From: Rutpela maculata
Taxonomy: Eukaryota > Arthropoda > Insecta > Coleoptera > Cerambycidae
DNA length: 64,000 bases
NCBI GenBank assembly: GCA_936432065.2
Contig: OW386291.2
Coordinates: forward strand, 17,833,821 to 17,897,820
Direction of reading: 5' to 3'
This document shows, piece by piece, positions 32,751 to 45,196 of the stretch; positions within the stretch are counted from its first letter, which is position 1; the number at the start of each line of letters is the position of its first letter. The position numbers and the translations under genes are program-made. Under the pieces are notes generated by a model, which searched no databases, had not been told where the DNA came from, and saw only the letters and a program-made list of their open reading frames with translations.

Positions 32751-35050
32751 CACAGTGGCGAGAAATGCCAGTGTTCCACCCAAATTACTCTAGAGGTCGT
32801 AAATTTTAAGGTATTGAGACATTCTTTTTTTTTAAATGTTCGTCTTGAATTTACCTATCGATCCCTCTAGCCGGATTTTGAAATTTCATTTTTCGTTTTT
32901 TTTAATTTTTAATAGAAAATCATATTTTTACAGAAAAATACTGTTTTTTCTATTAAATTTATTCTAACGGGCCGTAAACTTGAGTTTTCGTAACAATTTT
33001 TTTTTTCAAATCTTCGTCCTTTAATCAGCTATTGAACTGTCTAGATGAATTTTTGATTTAGTTGTTGACATCTGTCAAAATGACTGTCAAATATAAAAAA
33101 ATACGATTTTTAGATAAATAATTCATACAATAACAGGTTGGTGTTCAGAAAAATATATATAGTGTTTTCAATGAACCTGGTTCCGAAGTTGACAGGAAAA
33201 TATGTATTTCTGAATTTGGCAGCTGCCATAATTGTTGTCAAATTTCCAAAGATAGATGGAAGAGCTTATTAATTTTAAAAATACCCTGTAAATGTATAGA
33301 AAAATAGATATATATTGTTTTTGATCTGTTTGATTTAGTAATTGACAGGAAAATATGAGTTTTAAATTTGGCAGCTGTCATAATTGCTGTCAATTTTCAA
33401 AATATAGTACTTATTAATTTTAAAAATGCACTATAAATGTATAGAAAAATAGATATATATATATTGTTTTTAAACTGCCAGATTTAGTAGTTGACAGGGA
33501 AATATGGTTTTTAAATTTGGTAGCTGCCATAATTGCTGTCAAATTTCAAAAAATGGAAGTTAGAACTTATTAACTTTAAAAATACCCTGTGAATATATAG
33601 CAAGACGGATGCAAATTGTTTTTAATGTACCTGGTTCCGAAGTTGACAGGAAAATGTGATATCTAAATTTGGCAGCTGCCAAATTTAAAAATAATATTTT
33701 CTTGTCCGTTCATAAATCAGGAAGATAAAAAATAATATATATCTATTTGTCTATACATTCAAAGGGTATTTTTCAAATTAATAACTTCTAATCTGCACAC
33801 CTTAAAACTTGACAGCAATTATGGCAGCTGCCAAATTTAAAAATTATATCTTCCTATTACTTACGAAACCAGATAGATCGAAAATAATATACATCAATTT
33901 TTCTATACATTTATAAGGTATTTGTAAAATTAATAAGCTCTTACCTCCATGTTTTGAAATTTGACAGCAATTATGTCAGCTGCCAAATTTAAAAATGATA
34001 TTTTCCATCAGTTACGAAATCAGACAGATCAAAAATAATATATATCTATTTTTCTACACATTTATAGGGTGTTTTTAAAATTTATAAGCTCTTACTATAT
34101 TTTGATATGAGACAGCAATTATGACAGCTGCCAAATTTAGAAATCATATTTTCCTGTCAACTTCGGAACCAGGTACATTAGAAACAATTTGTATCCGTCT
34201 TGCTACATAGTCACAGGGTATTTTTAAAGTTAATAAGTTCTAACTTCTATTTTTTGAAATTTGACAGCAATTATGGCAGCTGCCAAATTTAAAAACCATA
34301 TTTCCCTGTCAACTACTAAATCTGGCAGTTTAAAAACAATATATATATCTATTTTTCTATACATTTATAGTGCATTTTTAAAATTAATAAGTACTATATT
34401 TTGAAAATTGACAGCAATTATGACAGCTGCCAAATTTAGAACTCATATTTTCCTGTCAATTACTAAATTAAACGGATCAAAAACAATATATATCTATTTT
34501 TCTATACATTTACAGGGTATTTTCAAAATTAATAAGCTCTTCCATCTATCTTTGGAAATTTGACAACAATTATGGCAGCTGCCAAATTTAGAAATACATA
34601 TCTTCCTGTCAACTTTGGAACCAGATACACTGAAAACACTATATATATTTTTCTGAACACCAACCTGTTATTGTATGAATTATTTATCTAAAAATCGTAT
34701 TTTTTTATGTTTGACAGTCATTTTGACAGTTATCAACAACTAAATAAAAAATTCATGTAGACAGATCAATAGCTGATTAAAAGACGAAGATTTGAAAAAA
34801 AAATTTGTTACGAAAACTCAAATTTACGGCCCGTTAGAATAAATTTAATAGAAAAAACAGTACTTTTCTGTAAAAATATGATTTTCTATTAAAAATTAAA
34901 AAAAATGAAAAATGAAATTTCAAAATCCGGCTAGAGGGATCGATAGGTGATTTCAAGATGAACATTTAAAAAAAAAGAATGTCTCAATAACTTAAAATTT
35001 ACGACCTCTAGAGTAATTTGGGTGGAACACTGACATTTCTCGCCACTGTG
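32751..35050. mobile_element. Transib-like foldback element (non-autonomous)
   Basis: Exactly 2300 bp between perfect termini CACAGTGGCGAGAAATG (32751) and its complement, flanked by CGACG on both sides (32746-32750 and 35051-35055). A CACAGTG-like heptamer and a G+C-rich 5-bp duplication of the form CGNCG characterise Transib, the relative of RAG1. The arms are built of ~150-bp units centred on GGCAGCTGCC(A) with GACAGCAATTATGGC, about four in the left arm and six in the right, turning near 33680. No transposase is encoded. Confidence 0.75.
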
Positions 35051-35114
35051 CGACGTCCAATTAATTATTATGGTACCAATGATACAATATAATGAAACCT
35101 AACAATAATATATT

Positions 35115-35411
35115 GACTTTTTTTTCGTATCAGTCTGCAGGTATTAATACTTAAGCAACCAGAACTTTTTTTTAATCTTCATCTTTTAATTGCCTATCGA
35201 TTTGTTAAGCCAGATTTTCGATTTTTGGCCTTGATTTTTCAAATTTTCCCAGAGAAGTTTGAATTTTCATCAAAAATTTTGAAAAATCGGGGACAAAAAT
35301 CGGAAATATAGATTGATAGATCGATAGGCAATTAAAAAACAAAGATTTCAAAAAAACGAAAACTTTCCGATTGCTTCAGTATTGAGACCTGCAGACTAAA
35401 AAAAAAGTCAC
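35115..35411. repeat. Foldback MITE with TCTGCAGG ends
   Basis: TGACTTTTTTTTCGTATCAGTCTGCAGGT at 35115 pairs with ACCTGCAGACTAAAAAAAAAGTCA ending at 35411. The inner arms pair around ~35270 (CCTATCGAT / ATCGATAGG). Confidence 0.8.
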
Positions 35412-35587
35412 TTTGTCACTTTGGTGTCAGTCTGACCTTTAAGGAATTTATACATGAAAAACAAATTCAATACAAATTTTTGGTACAGCTCTCAATTATG
35501 CTTTATTAAAACGATTTTTTCAAAATGAAATTTTACTACATTTTCGAAAAATATTTTTTAAGGAAAATTTCATTGCACTATCGAAAA

Positions 35588-35668
35588 CTAATAATAGAGA
35601 AAAAATCGCTGCCCAAGGAATCACTACTTCCACATCCAGATTTTCTATTCAAGTCTCTCACAACGAAA
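35588..35668 (-). repeat. TTCCAC-family repeat end (copy F)
   Basis: AATCGCTGCCCAAGGAATCACTACTTCCACATCCAG followed by about 45 bp of matching sequence, then unrelated DNA. Confidence 0.8.
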
Positions 35669-36244
35669 AAATTTTGTCTGAGAATTATGACTTCGAATTC
35701 GATTTCAGCGGGTCCAAATGCACTGGTCTGGTCCTCCAGATCGCTTTTTTTTGTGTGGCTGTCATTAAACAAAAAAAGTAAAATACTTATAATAAAATCG
35801 GCAGCTACTGGAAGCGGCTGGAACCTCCCCGCACGGTGTATCTTTATAAGCTATGTTTGAATATTACATCGGAAATCAGAGCACTGAGCAAACAGATAAA
35901 TTACACGTGACTTTGGATACATTTATTTCATGAACAAATGTCGAACGAACTGAAGTGGACTACAAGCAATCTGTTAAAACATAACCTCTCATGTTTGTTT
36001 ATGTTGCATGTATATTATAAGGGTATTAACAGATATAGGCCAGTAGTGTAAAACCAATAAATTAGACGAATCGGAAATAATTGCCGCAAAAGGTTTTATT
36101 GTTTTAATGGCTTCATTTGTTGCCTAATATGACTATCCTAGGTTTCTCCACCCCTGCGGAATTGTGCTTTGGGGGTGGGGGGTAAAAATGTACCCCCAAA
36201 AGGGGTACACAACTTTGATTTAAATATCATTGTAGCACACCGTG

Positions 36245-36612
36245 GGTGAGGTGGCTAATGCCAAAAATTTTTTTGAGACCTTAGCTTCTCTTGTATATAC
36301 TAAATGCCAATTTTATGGACTCAGTACCTGCTCGATTTACCCATTTACCCCCATTTGCCCCTATTTACCTCCTTCGACGGAATAAGATGAAAACATAATC
36401 TAGTTCCAGATCCCGTTAAAGTACATAGGTGTAAATATTTTAAACGGTTTCATAGTAATCTTGCACTCAAAAAAGTTACAAACTGGCAGACAGACAGACA
36501 GAATTTTTTTTTTTTGCTCATTTCATGACATTCTAAGCCTATTTGAACAATAAAAATTTTCAATATTTTTTTTGTCGTTACTATGCTTCCACTGGATATG
36601 AAAGTAATAGCT
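36245..36612 (-). repeat. TTCCAC-family repeat (copy G)
   Basis: From GTGGCTAATGCC to GCTTCCACTGGATATGAAAGTAA, with a three-unit GACA tract at 36488-36500. The AACGTCGAG segment is deleted. Confidence 0.8.
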
Positions 36613-36654
36613 CCCCCATGTAGGCCTAATCTACAGAGTTTCAAAAAATCGTGT

Positions 36655-36797
36655 GCACAAAAAAAGTTACAGACCGACAGACAGGCAGAAAACTGTTTTT
36701 TCTCAAACTTAAAATCTCGACGTTTCATGACATTCTAAGCCTATTTGAATAATTTTTTTTTTGTCGTTACTGTACTTTCATTGGATGTGGAGGTAAT
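36655..36797 (-). repeat. TTCCAC-family repeat, end only (copy H)
   Basis: GTGTGCACAAAAAAAGTTACAG to TTTCATTGGATGTGGAGGTAATT. Lies 40 bp after copy G in the same orientation. Confidence 0.8.
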
Positions 36798-36869
36798 TAA
36801 GATGGAAGTTTAACAATATTTCGAATTAGTCCGTTGAGTCTGCATTCGATGTCTATCACGTCAGTTTCA

Positions 36870-37030
36870 AGGTCATTTGAAGGTTACAGTAAGAAAAGGT
36901 GGTTGAAAGAATCAGAAAAAATTCACATAGGTTTTTCGGGTCGCTGAGTCCGAATCCGGTGTTCTCTTACCCTTAAAAAGGCATCCAGAGGTCATTTCAA
37001 GGTCATTCTGAGGTCATTTCAAGCCGGCAT
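36870..37030. repeat. 'Ghost' copy of the 46-kb foldback unit
   Basis: GGTCATTTCAAGGTCA and GGTTTTTCGGGTCGCTGAGTCCGAATC match the tandem unit in the foldback at 46059-47076. Confidence 0.65.
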
Positions 37031-38510
37031 TCGTCCGCCAGCTTTAGCTGCACATGAAGATTCTTCGGCTATCTCAGTGCAAATATATTTAACTCAATGA
37101 ACTACCTACCTATTTCCTTCTGTGAAAGGATGGCCTTCAGGTATAGTTGCAGAAGCAGAGCGAACATGCAAGTAAAGAGTACCACGGGCGCTGGCTTCAC
37201 TCACTTGGAGCTCAATCAGTGCTGGTTTTGCCTATAAGCTGAGTAAACGCCAGCTTAGGGCCTCGCATTTAGGGGGCCTCAGAACTCAGATTTCATATGC
37301 AGATATGCACGTTTATTTTATTAGAAGAGAAAGCTTCAACGAAAAACATACTTTTCTAGAGGGTCCAGGTGACTGTATCTGCGTGAAGTGGGATCTTCTT
37401 CTCCAGCTCGCGGTCATATTCCACTTCCATTGCATGTTATAGTTTAGATACTGACAGAAACTCGTCGAGATCATATGAGGACGTATCGAGCATAATTGAG
37501 AGCTTTACCAAAAACTTGTTTTGAATTTTTTTCTATATAAATTTTTTAAGGGTGAAAATGGCTCATAAATTTTTTTTGTATTTTGACAAAAAAAATAACT
37601 GTCCATTTAAAATAGAAAAATATCGAGTAAAAATTGAAAAGTGTAATATTCCACACATTTAAGAAAACATAAATAACTTATGTCATCAAAAAGCAAGTCA
37701 GATATCCGCAAATGGAAGATTCACCACAAAAATCAAAATGTCGGCGAACTCCCAACGCCAATGACCCTGATTTTTTTTATTTAAGCATCTCTAATCTGCC
37801 CCTATACAGGGTGTGCCACTTAAAACTCCCCAAACTTGTAATTTTCTTATTTTTTAAGCGACGACCATGTTGGGCACATCAAATTGTAGATATTTTTAAG
37901 GCATTTAAACATGTGTACAGGGTGATTTAAATTTTTTTTTTTAAATTGTTAAGAAAGAAAACTTAATTTTCTATACTCTACAAGTTTGGTTGACGTTTAC
38001 CTTAGTAACTAGAGCCTGATTTACTGGCCTACTGATGTATGTCTGAAAACAACGAACATAATGGATATAATGATACATACAGATTCCAAGATATCTGAAA
38101 ATGATTATATGATCAACCGGGTTCTAATAATATATTTAATTCATTATATAGTATTAAATATAAAGCATGAGTATACACAAATTAGAAAACGGCACTGAAT
38201 TTTGAACTAAGAGTAAGTTTCCATGTTAATTAATCTATTAATATTATTAATTTTGCCATGCATTTTTCAAGTAAATATTCCTATGATTTATGTTTTGGAG
38301 TATGTATTGCCGGACATATTTATATCAAGCGTGATATATGGCTGCTTCGATAAACCCGCTAGATGTATGTGGAGCACACGTGAATGCCAACTTTATTGCA
38401 ACAGAATGCAATGTTTACAAGTGCAAGAAAACCAACATGATGATAAAACAAGAATATACAGGGTGTTATAAAAATACATCTTTCTTTCTGCACATAAAAA
38501 TGAATTATTT
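37031..38510. other. Unassigned DNA with TACAGGGTG MITE relics
   Basis: Nothing convincingly coding. TACAGGGTG(T) motifs at 37806, 37917 and 38459 resemble ends of decayed TA-flanked MITEs. Confidence 0.4.
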
Positions 38511-38519
38511 GTTGCTATA

Positions 38520-38696
38520 TATTCGTGGTCCTAGTTATCTCCATATTTACACGGATGCATTTCTAATTTTAGAAAGCTTAGGTTGTGCTGTTTATATTCT
38601 ATCCAACAGATTTGAACTAAAAATAAAGTTGACGGAAAATACATCCGTATTTGTTGGAAAAACTACACCGCGTCTTAAAGAAAGCAGTAATATGTA
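38520..38696 (+). pseudogene. LINE RNase H domain, first half
   Basis: LHIYTDAFLILESLGCAVYI contains the first catalytic Asp of RNase H. The frame continues to ENTSVFVGKTT, where an Ala-Glu (catalytic Glu) would be expected and is lost. The domain stops at the TA-flanked insertion at 38697 and resumes at 39604. Confidence 0.65.
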
Positions 38697-39603
38697 CACT
38701 CAAAGAAAATGATAGGTAAATTCAATCAAAAAGAGCATATGAAATCGCGCCTTTCTAGTTTCATAGTTAAATCAATCAGAAAAGAATAGTCATACAACTT
38801 TATTTGTTTTCGTAAACAAATAGTAGTTTAATAATCATATCTTCTTGTAACAAATTAAATAGTACAATATTTTCTTATGTTCATTAATCATTTTCAATTT
38901 GGTCTACAATTAAATAGTACAACGACTTTGTTTTTTGTTCACCAACTAATTTTTAAGTTGATCTACACTTTATTGTATGAAGTTTTTTTTGGTTAGCCAA
39001 AATCTCAGTATTGAGACATCAGACCACCCAAACCAAAGATTAGAGATCGTTTATAAGATCCATCCAAATATATCGATGATCCCTGAGAGAATTTGAACAT
39101 TGCAATCATGTTATTAATTTTCTATAAATTCATAGGAGTATAAGATAATGCCTGATTGATTATTGTCAGTGATTTGTATGTGGCGTCATCTGGGAATAAT
39201 TTCTGTAATAGACTACGTGGTAAGCAAGCAAATTTTATGGTAATTCTTTTAGAACTTCTAGAAGACGACAATAATATTGGTTTGTCTACCAAGTACAATA
39301 ATACAGCGAACTAATACTGGGTTAGAATTACAATTCGATAATAGTTAAAAATAAAATATACTATTATCTAGTTTAATTTGACAGAATTCAACAAAATAAT
39401 AGTCAGATGAACAAAATAATAGTCTTATTCATCTATTTTTTAAGTTAATGTTTGTTTTGTTGTACGACAACTTTTTATTAATTAAAATAACAATCACCTC
39501 TTGTTTAAAAATACCATCAATATAGTTTGGTTTAACAAAATTAACGATATTGTTAGTTAAACATTTTTTTTTGTTGAATTTACCCATACTATTTCTTTGA
39601 GTG
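38697..39603. mobile_element. TA-flanked TIR element inside the RNase H domain
   Basis: Termini CACTCAAAGAAAATGATAGGTAAATTCAA and its near-complement form a ~28-bp TIR with two or three mismatches. TA flanks each side (38695-38696 and 39604-39605), as with Tc1/mariner-type elements. The interior repeats ACAAAATAATAGT-like motifs and has no gene. It separates two halves of one RNase H domain. Confidence 0.85.
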
Positions 39604-39809
39604 TATGGACTCTGAGTGTTTTAGCAACCATTAAAAACGGAGTAACTTATATCCACACAAATTTGTATATTCTCCATATAAATCTTTGTGAGTTAAATAA
39701 GGATAATCTTTCTGTCAATTTTATTTGGGTTAAAGCCCACGTAGGAATTCCACATAATGAACACATTGACTATCTTGCTGAAGAAAGTGCTTTAACAAAC
39801 GCAGGTTAA
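39604..39809 (+). pseudogene. LINE RNase H domain, second half
   Basis: NFIWVKAHVGIPHNEHIDYL corresponds to the '.WV.GH.GI.GNE.AD.LA' motif that ends RNase H, with Asp replaced in context as HID. It is the continuation of 38520-38696. I/LOA-type by architecture. Stop at 39809. Confidence 0.7.
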
Positions 39810-40148
39810 CATTTTGAATTACGTTTATCGGACTGTATAAATTCATTCAGACATATAGTATAATAATATCATAATTTCATGAGCTAGTTCAGACAAGTTG
39901 TAAATTATATTCCCAAATCACCATTATTCAACGAAATTAACGCTTCTGGAAAATGTTGGTATGTAACATCTCTAGTCTTGAAATTTTATTGGAAAGTTTT
40001 TTTAAAGAGCATAATTTTCTAGGAATATAAAGAATGTAAATTGACTGTTTATTATCTGATTAAATGCGTAGCACCTTGGTGCGAGGCATTTAATCTTTGA
40101 TAATAAACTGCTAATAGTCCAGACGACAGAGAACATTTTATAGTGAAG

Positions 40149-41680
40149 CCCACAAAAATTTGCAAACTGATTATTTTTTCTTTAATGAGTTCGTGAAAGT
40201 GTTTAGAATAATATCCTGAAAAGTTTACATTTCACTCGGATGCAGAACATAAAAAAAAGTGAAAAAAAATGTTTTATCCATTTTTTCAAAATTTTGAAAT
40301 TAAGTCAGGGTAGGAAAAAATAAAAAATACAGGTGGATAGACCACGTATTTCTGAATAAAAAATATCGTAATAAAATTTATCGCTAAAGCCACGGTATTC
40401 CTGGAAAAAAAAAATAGTGAAGTAACTTTGTCACTGCGCGGCCAGCGCGCGGTTAAATGCATACTATGGAACCTCTAAAATTCTTTGCTGTTCGATCGAG
40501 TAAAATAAAGCTTTTTTCTCTTTCTGATTACACGTTTTAAACATTTTTCTTATAGAGGATAAATAATGAGTATGGAGGGAAAATACATAATTATCAACGC
40601 ATACACAGACACCACACATAGCCGCTGAATCGCTCGCATGAATTTTTACGTGCCTTTACTGTACTGTATTTATTACAGGTACACCTATCCCCATTTCAGC
40701 TATATCCAAAGGATTCCTTATACATTCGTTAATGTATTGGAAAAGTTCTAGAATTTATATTCAAAACAATCAAAGATATTTTCATAGTTATAAGGATAAG
40801 ATCGTGAAAATCGCAATTTCTTATCATGATCTGATTGCTCATATTTTCGAAAAAATGCATACAAATAAACGATTTTGTGTTTGAACATTCGAAAAATATA
40901 AATTTTTTCCGAAATACTGATATTTTATTTTTTCCAATGGGTCAATTTCTCGACAAGTTACAGCCTCCAATATATATATATATATTTATCAAAAAAAAAT
41001 CATCAAGCAAGGAAATTAAAATAATTTGAGATGTACTTTTTTTTTAAATCCTCGTTACTACAACTTAATAACCATAATAATCATGAAGTGTACATACTTT
41101 TCAACAGTTCTCAATGAAGAAAGAATTTTTTTGAAGGGCTTTTATTTTTTTTTTTATATTGTTTATTGCGACGATTGAGGGCGTGATAATATATATAAAT
41201 ATATTTTTCCCATCCATCCTTTGCTTGCATTGTTTAAAACAAAAAAGCATCAGAAAGCTACAATTTCCATCTTTTAAATGAACAAACACTCATATTAAAT
41301 TGAACAAATTCTGATTTAGTGACATGTAATTCAGTGCGTCGGTGTCACAGTCATGCGTATTCAAGCGCGTGCACGCATGGATCTCGCTCCGAGTTATAAC
41401 GTTACACTTGACTATTTTTTTCCGGGAAAACCGTGGCTTTAACTATAAATTTTGTTAAGACATTTTTTGTTCATAAATACGTGATCTATACATCTGTATT
41501 TTTTATGTTTTTCTAGCTTGATTTAATTTCAAAATTTTGAAAAAATGGATGAAAAATTATGTTTTTCACTTTTTTTTATGTTCTGCATCCGAGCGAATTG
41601 CAAACTTTTCAGGATATTATTCTCTACACTTTCACGAACTCATTAAAAAAAAGTTTACTCAGTTTGCAAAATTTTGTGGG
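40149..41680. repeat. Inverted-repeat element, ~300-bp arms
   Basis: CCCACAAAAATTTGCAAACTGA at 40149 pairs with the RC ending 41680. Arms extend to the CCGTGGCTTTA segment (~40390 and ~41440). The central ~900 bp is different and shows no credible gene. Confidence 0.8.
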
Positions 41681-41689
41681 TAAATGCCT

Positions 41690-42545
41690 TCGACTGGGCT
41701 ACAATTTACACGAATTATATTGCCTATTAGCAACTTAGCTTGAGCAAAAATTTATAGATAATATTTAAAAGCATGAGTTGTATTTGGGGAGAATATTTCA
41801 CGAAACAAAAACTTGGCAAAAGTCAAAGGGGGTGCTAATTACAACGATAATTCTGATCATTTTCCGTCTTGAGTAGCTGCCGCAAACTCGATTTGTAAAA
41901 TGTTCATCGAGTGACATTATACCTGGTCCAAGCTCAAAGTCGTATCGAGTGTATCTCCTCTTTGGTCATAATATCAAGATATATGTGGTTTTTGTACCAT
42001 TATGAAATATTCTAGTATATCATATTTCTTTAGTAAACATAAACAGTTCGAAAACTAAACTACTTTTCTTTTTCAGGTAATAAATTTAAACTTGGATGGA
42101 GTTATTATGATTGGGTAAGAACTTTGAAACTAGCTGAAACTGCTTAGAGAATTTAAAATTTACTGTGGCATTTGAACCACGCGATGCCAATTTGTAATAA
42201 TTTTTTTTTCGCTAGTAGTGCAAAATAACTCGCTACTTAACTTACAAGGCCATCGATGAGGAGCTAAAATCTTACTTTTGAAAGAAATCTGATATAGTAA
42301 GAAAATATGTTAGGCCATAATTAAAAAAAAACTTTAAACATCATATACTTTTATCACTAAAAATATATTAAGGGGGCAACGCGCAGTAGGAATGGACGAT
42401 CCACAATCGTCAATAGTCAATATAGCTGCGCTCTATATAGAAATTGGTTTGGAAATTAATTACTTTGGCACTAACAAAGAAAAGTGTTATTGAAAACATC
42501 ATTGCACAAACTTTCAAGAAAGTAATTCCATTTGATGTCGTACTA
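41690..42545. other. AT-rich DNA without recognisable gene
   Basis: No supported coding or repeated feature. Confidence 0.4.
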
Positions 42546-42549
42546 TAAA

Positions 42550-42863
42550 TTTTGAGACTTTTAGTTCTTGTACACACACACTAACTCACAATTTTATTTT
42601 TTTCACCTTCTTTAATAGTGGAGTGGGGGTGGTAATGGGGGTGGCTAATTCCAAAAAAATTGTTGAGACCTTAGCTTCTTTTATATACTAAATACCTATT
42701 TATTTACCCTCATTTACCCCAATTTACTCCAATATACCCCCAGCCCTCCAACGGAATAAGATGAAAACATAATCTAGTTCCAGATCTTGTTAAAATACGT
42801 GTGTATCAAATTTCAAGAAAATATCTTAAACGGTTCCAGAGTAATAGTGCACACAAAGAAGTT

Positions 42864-42894
<31 letters not shown>

Positions 42895-43652
42895 AACAGA
42901 CAGACAAATAGACAGACAAATAGACAGACAAACAGACAGACAAACAGACAGACAGACAAACAGACAGACAAACAGACAGACAAACAGACAGACAAACAGA
43001 CAGACAAACAGACAGACAAACAGACAGACAAACAGACAGACAAACAGACAGACAAACAGACAGACAAACAGACAGACAAACAGACAGACAAACAGACAGA
43101 CAAACAGACAGACAAACAGACAGACAAACAGACAGACAAACAGACAGACAAACAGACAGACAAACAGACAGACAAACAGACAGACAAACAGACAGACAAA
43201 CAGACAGACAAACAGACAGACAAACAGACAGACAAACAGACAGACAAACAGACAGACAAACAGACAGACAAACAGACAGACAAACAGACAGACAAACAGA
43301 CAGACAAACAGACAGACAAACAGACAGACAAACAGACAGACAAACAGACAGACAAACAGACAGACAAACAGACAGACAAACAGACAGACAAACAGACAGA
43401 CAAACAGACAGACAAACAGACAGACAAACAGACAGACAAACAGACAGACAAACAGACAGACAAACAGACAGACAAACAGACAGACAAACAGACAGACAAA
43501 CAGACAGACAGATAGACAGAATTTTTTTTGCTCAAACTTAAAATCTCGAAGTTTCATGACATTCTAAGCCTAGTTGAACAATAAAAATTTTTTTAAATAT
43601 TTTTTGTTGTTACTATACGAGTTACTATACTTCCACTGGACGTGGAAGTAAA
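42550..43652 (-). repeat. TTCCAC-family repeat with expanded array (copy I)
   Basis: Full family landmarks on the minus strand: GTGGCTAATTCC, AACGGTTCCAGAG, AAATCTCGAAGTTTCATGACATTC and CTTCCACTGGACGTGGAAGTAA. The microsatellite accounts for 650 bp of its length. Confidence 0.9.
42866..43518. repeat. (CAGACAGACAAA)n array
   Basis: About 54 copies of a 12-bp unit, almost perfect from 42960 to 43510. Edge units vary (CAAATAGACAGA). The 230-240-residue open frames across it on both strands (TDKQ, LSVC, LFVC) are repeat artefacts. Confidence 0.97.
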
Positions 43653-43659
43653 AGACATC

Positions 43660-44515
43660 AGTAAGTTCTTATTAAAAATAAATATATAATAATAAAAAAA
43701 AATGAACAACGCAAAGTGTATTAAATAATACGAAACGTTTAAAATGAATAAGCTTTACCTCATTAGTAACCTTGTGGAGTTCTATAAAATTTCAGCAATG
43801 ACCTGTAATTACTGTTTAATTTGCAATTCAAGTCACACGTTTCAATGACACTTCTCATGAATTTTATGCAGGCGTTTGATTTGTTCTCTTCCCTTTGGAA
43901 TCATTAACAATTATTTCCCTACATTTATGAGAAAAGGGCAATTGCAGGTGCGGAAAAACGGAAAAAGAAAAAACAATTACTTTCGGTTAAAATATATATA
44001 GGCACTTTGCTTCCAGGAATAATTTTGCTGGAGTTCTCCTGAGGACATAATTTTACCAGATTTATATATTTAGTTATGTTGTAGCCTGAACTCTCAACAG
44101 TATACTTAAATAGTTTTTCACTTGTGATGACGAATTTCACGGGAATAATATCTAACTTAAATATTCCCTCTTTACTGATTAACTAAAAAATAAGTTCATA
44201 GCCACCATATTTTCGCAGTTTAGTAAAATAATTACGTTACAAAAAATATTATGTTATCCTTTATCGATAATTGATTCAAGAGTTAATACGAATTTTGGTT
44301 TATTGATGGTTGTTTATTATTTTATTAAAATGTCAGGAAAAAGCTGTAAGTGACGAAAAATGGTGTACACTCCTTAAATTTTTATTAAATCATCATTTTT
44401 TAGACATACTGGAACAGTAATTCTAGTGTTAAGAGGAATAATTTAGCTGATGGTTGCCGAAAAGGCTTTATTATTTTGGCAAGCAGGTATGAAACACTCG
44501 TTAGAGGTGTTTCAG
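43660..44515. other. AT-rich DNA without recognisable gene
   Basis: A 71-codon minus frame at 43925-44140 shows no known motif and is probably chance. Confidence 0.4.
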
Positions 44516-44518
44516 ATA

Positions 44519-45129
44519 CAGTGTGTCCCACTTTTCATGAAGCCACCCATAAATCTCGCCTATCTGATATCCCAATATTTTGAAATTTTGGTGGTGAATA
44601 TATACCTATAATGTGAGTCTTTAGACGTCACCACATTTGACTTTAGTCAGAAGCGTCCGATCTAGGACGGAAAAGGGGGGTCGATTTAAAAAAAAAAGTA
44701 TTAGCGATATTTTTATAAAAAACTAGTAAGATATTTTTAATCAATACCTTTGGAACCCCTTGTACCAGATTATATCGTAGTGAGTTCAAAGGTGTTTCAG
44801 ATAGGGGCCATCAAGTTGAAAAAAATTGTTTTTTTTGACGGCCCCTATTTAAAACAACTTTGAACCCACTACAATGTAATCTTGTACAAAAGAGTTTCTG
44901 AAAGTGATGAATATCTTACTAGTTTTTTTCCTAAAAAAATCGTTAATACTTTTTTTTTTGAAAATCGACCACCTTTTTCCATCCTAAAATTGAACGCCAG
45001 TGACTAAAATCAAATGTGGTTACGTTTAAAGACTCACTTTATAGGTATATATTGACCACCAAAGTTTCAAAATATTCGGATATCAGATAAGCTAAATATG
45101 AGCTTGACTCTATGAAAAGTAAGACACTG
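44519..45129. repeat. Foldback MITE, 611 bp, TA-flanked
   Basis: Arms of ~290 bp from CAGTGTGTCCCACTTTTCAT (44519) pair with ATGAAAAGTAAGACACTG (to 45129). TA on both sides. The centre is at ~44825, around GGGGCCATCAAGTTGAAAAAAATTG. Confidence 0.9.
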
Positions 45130-45196
45130 TATATTTCAAAGAGAGAACATAATATATATATATTTAGGCCAGTCCACTGTGGGGAAATTCCGGATT

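Noticed and set aside
38223..38471. 82-codon frame with hydrophobic start and Cys-rich end
   Set aside because: No signal for a gene; ends at a TACAGGGTG MITE motif and overlaps other short frames.
42787..43557. Open frames of 230-240 codons on both strands with TDKQ, LSVC or LFVC repeats
   Set aside because: They are translations of a 12-bp microsatellite that lacks stops in several frames at once. There is no promoter and no conserved domain.
45170..45190. CCACTGTGGGG as a possible second Transib-like heptamer
   Set aside because: No partner terminus or 5-bp duplication was found nearby.
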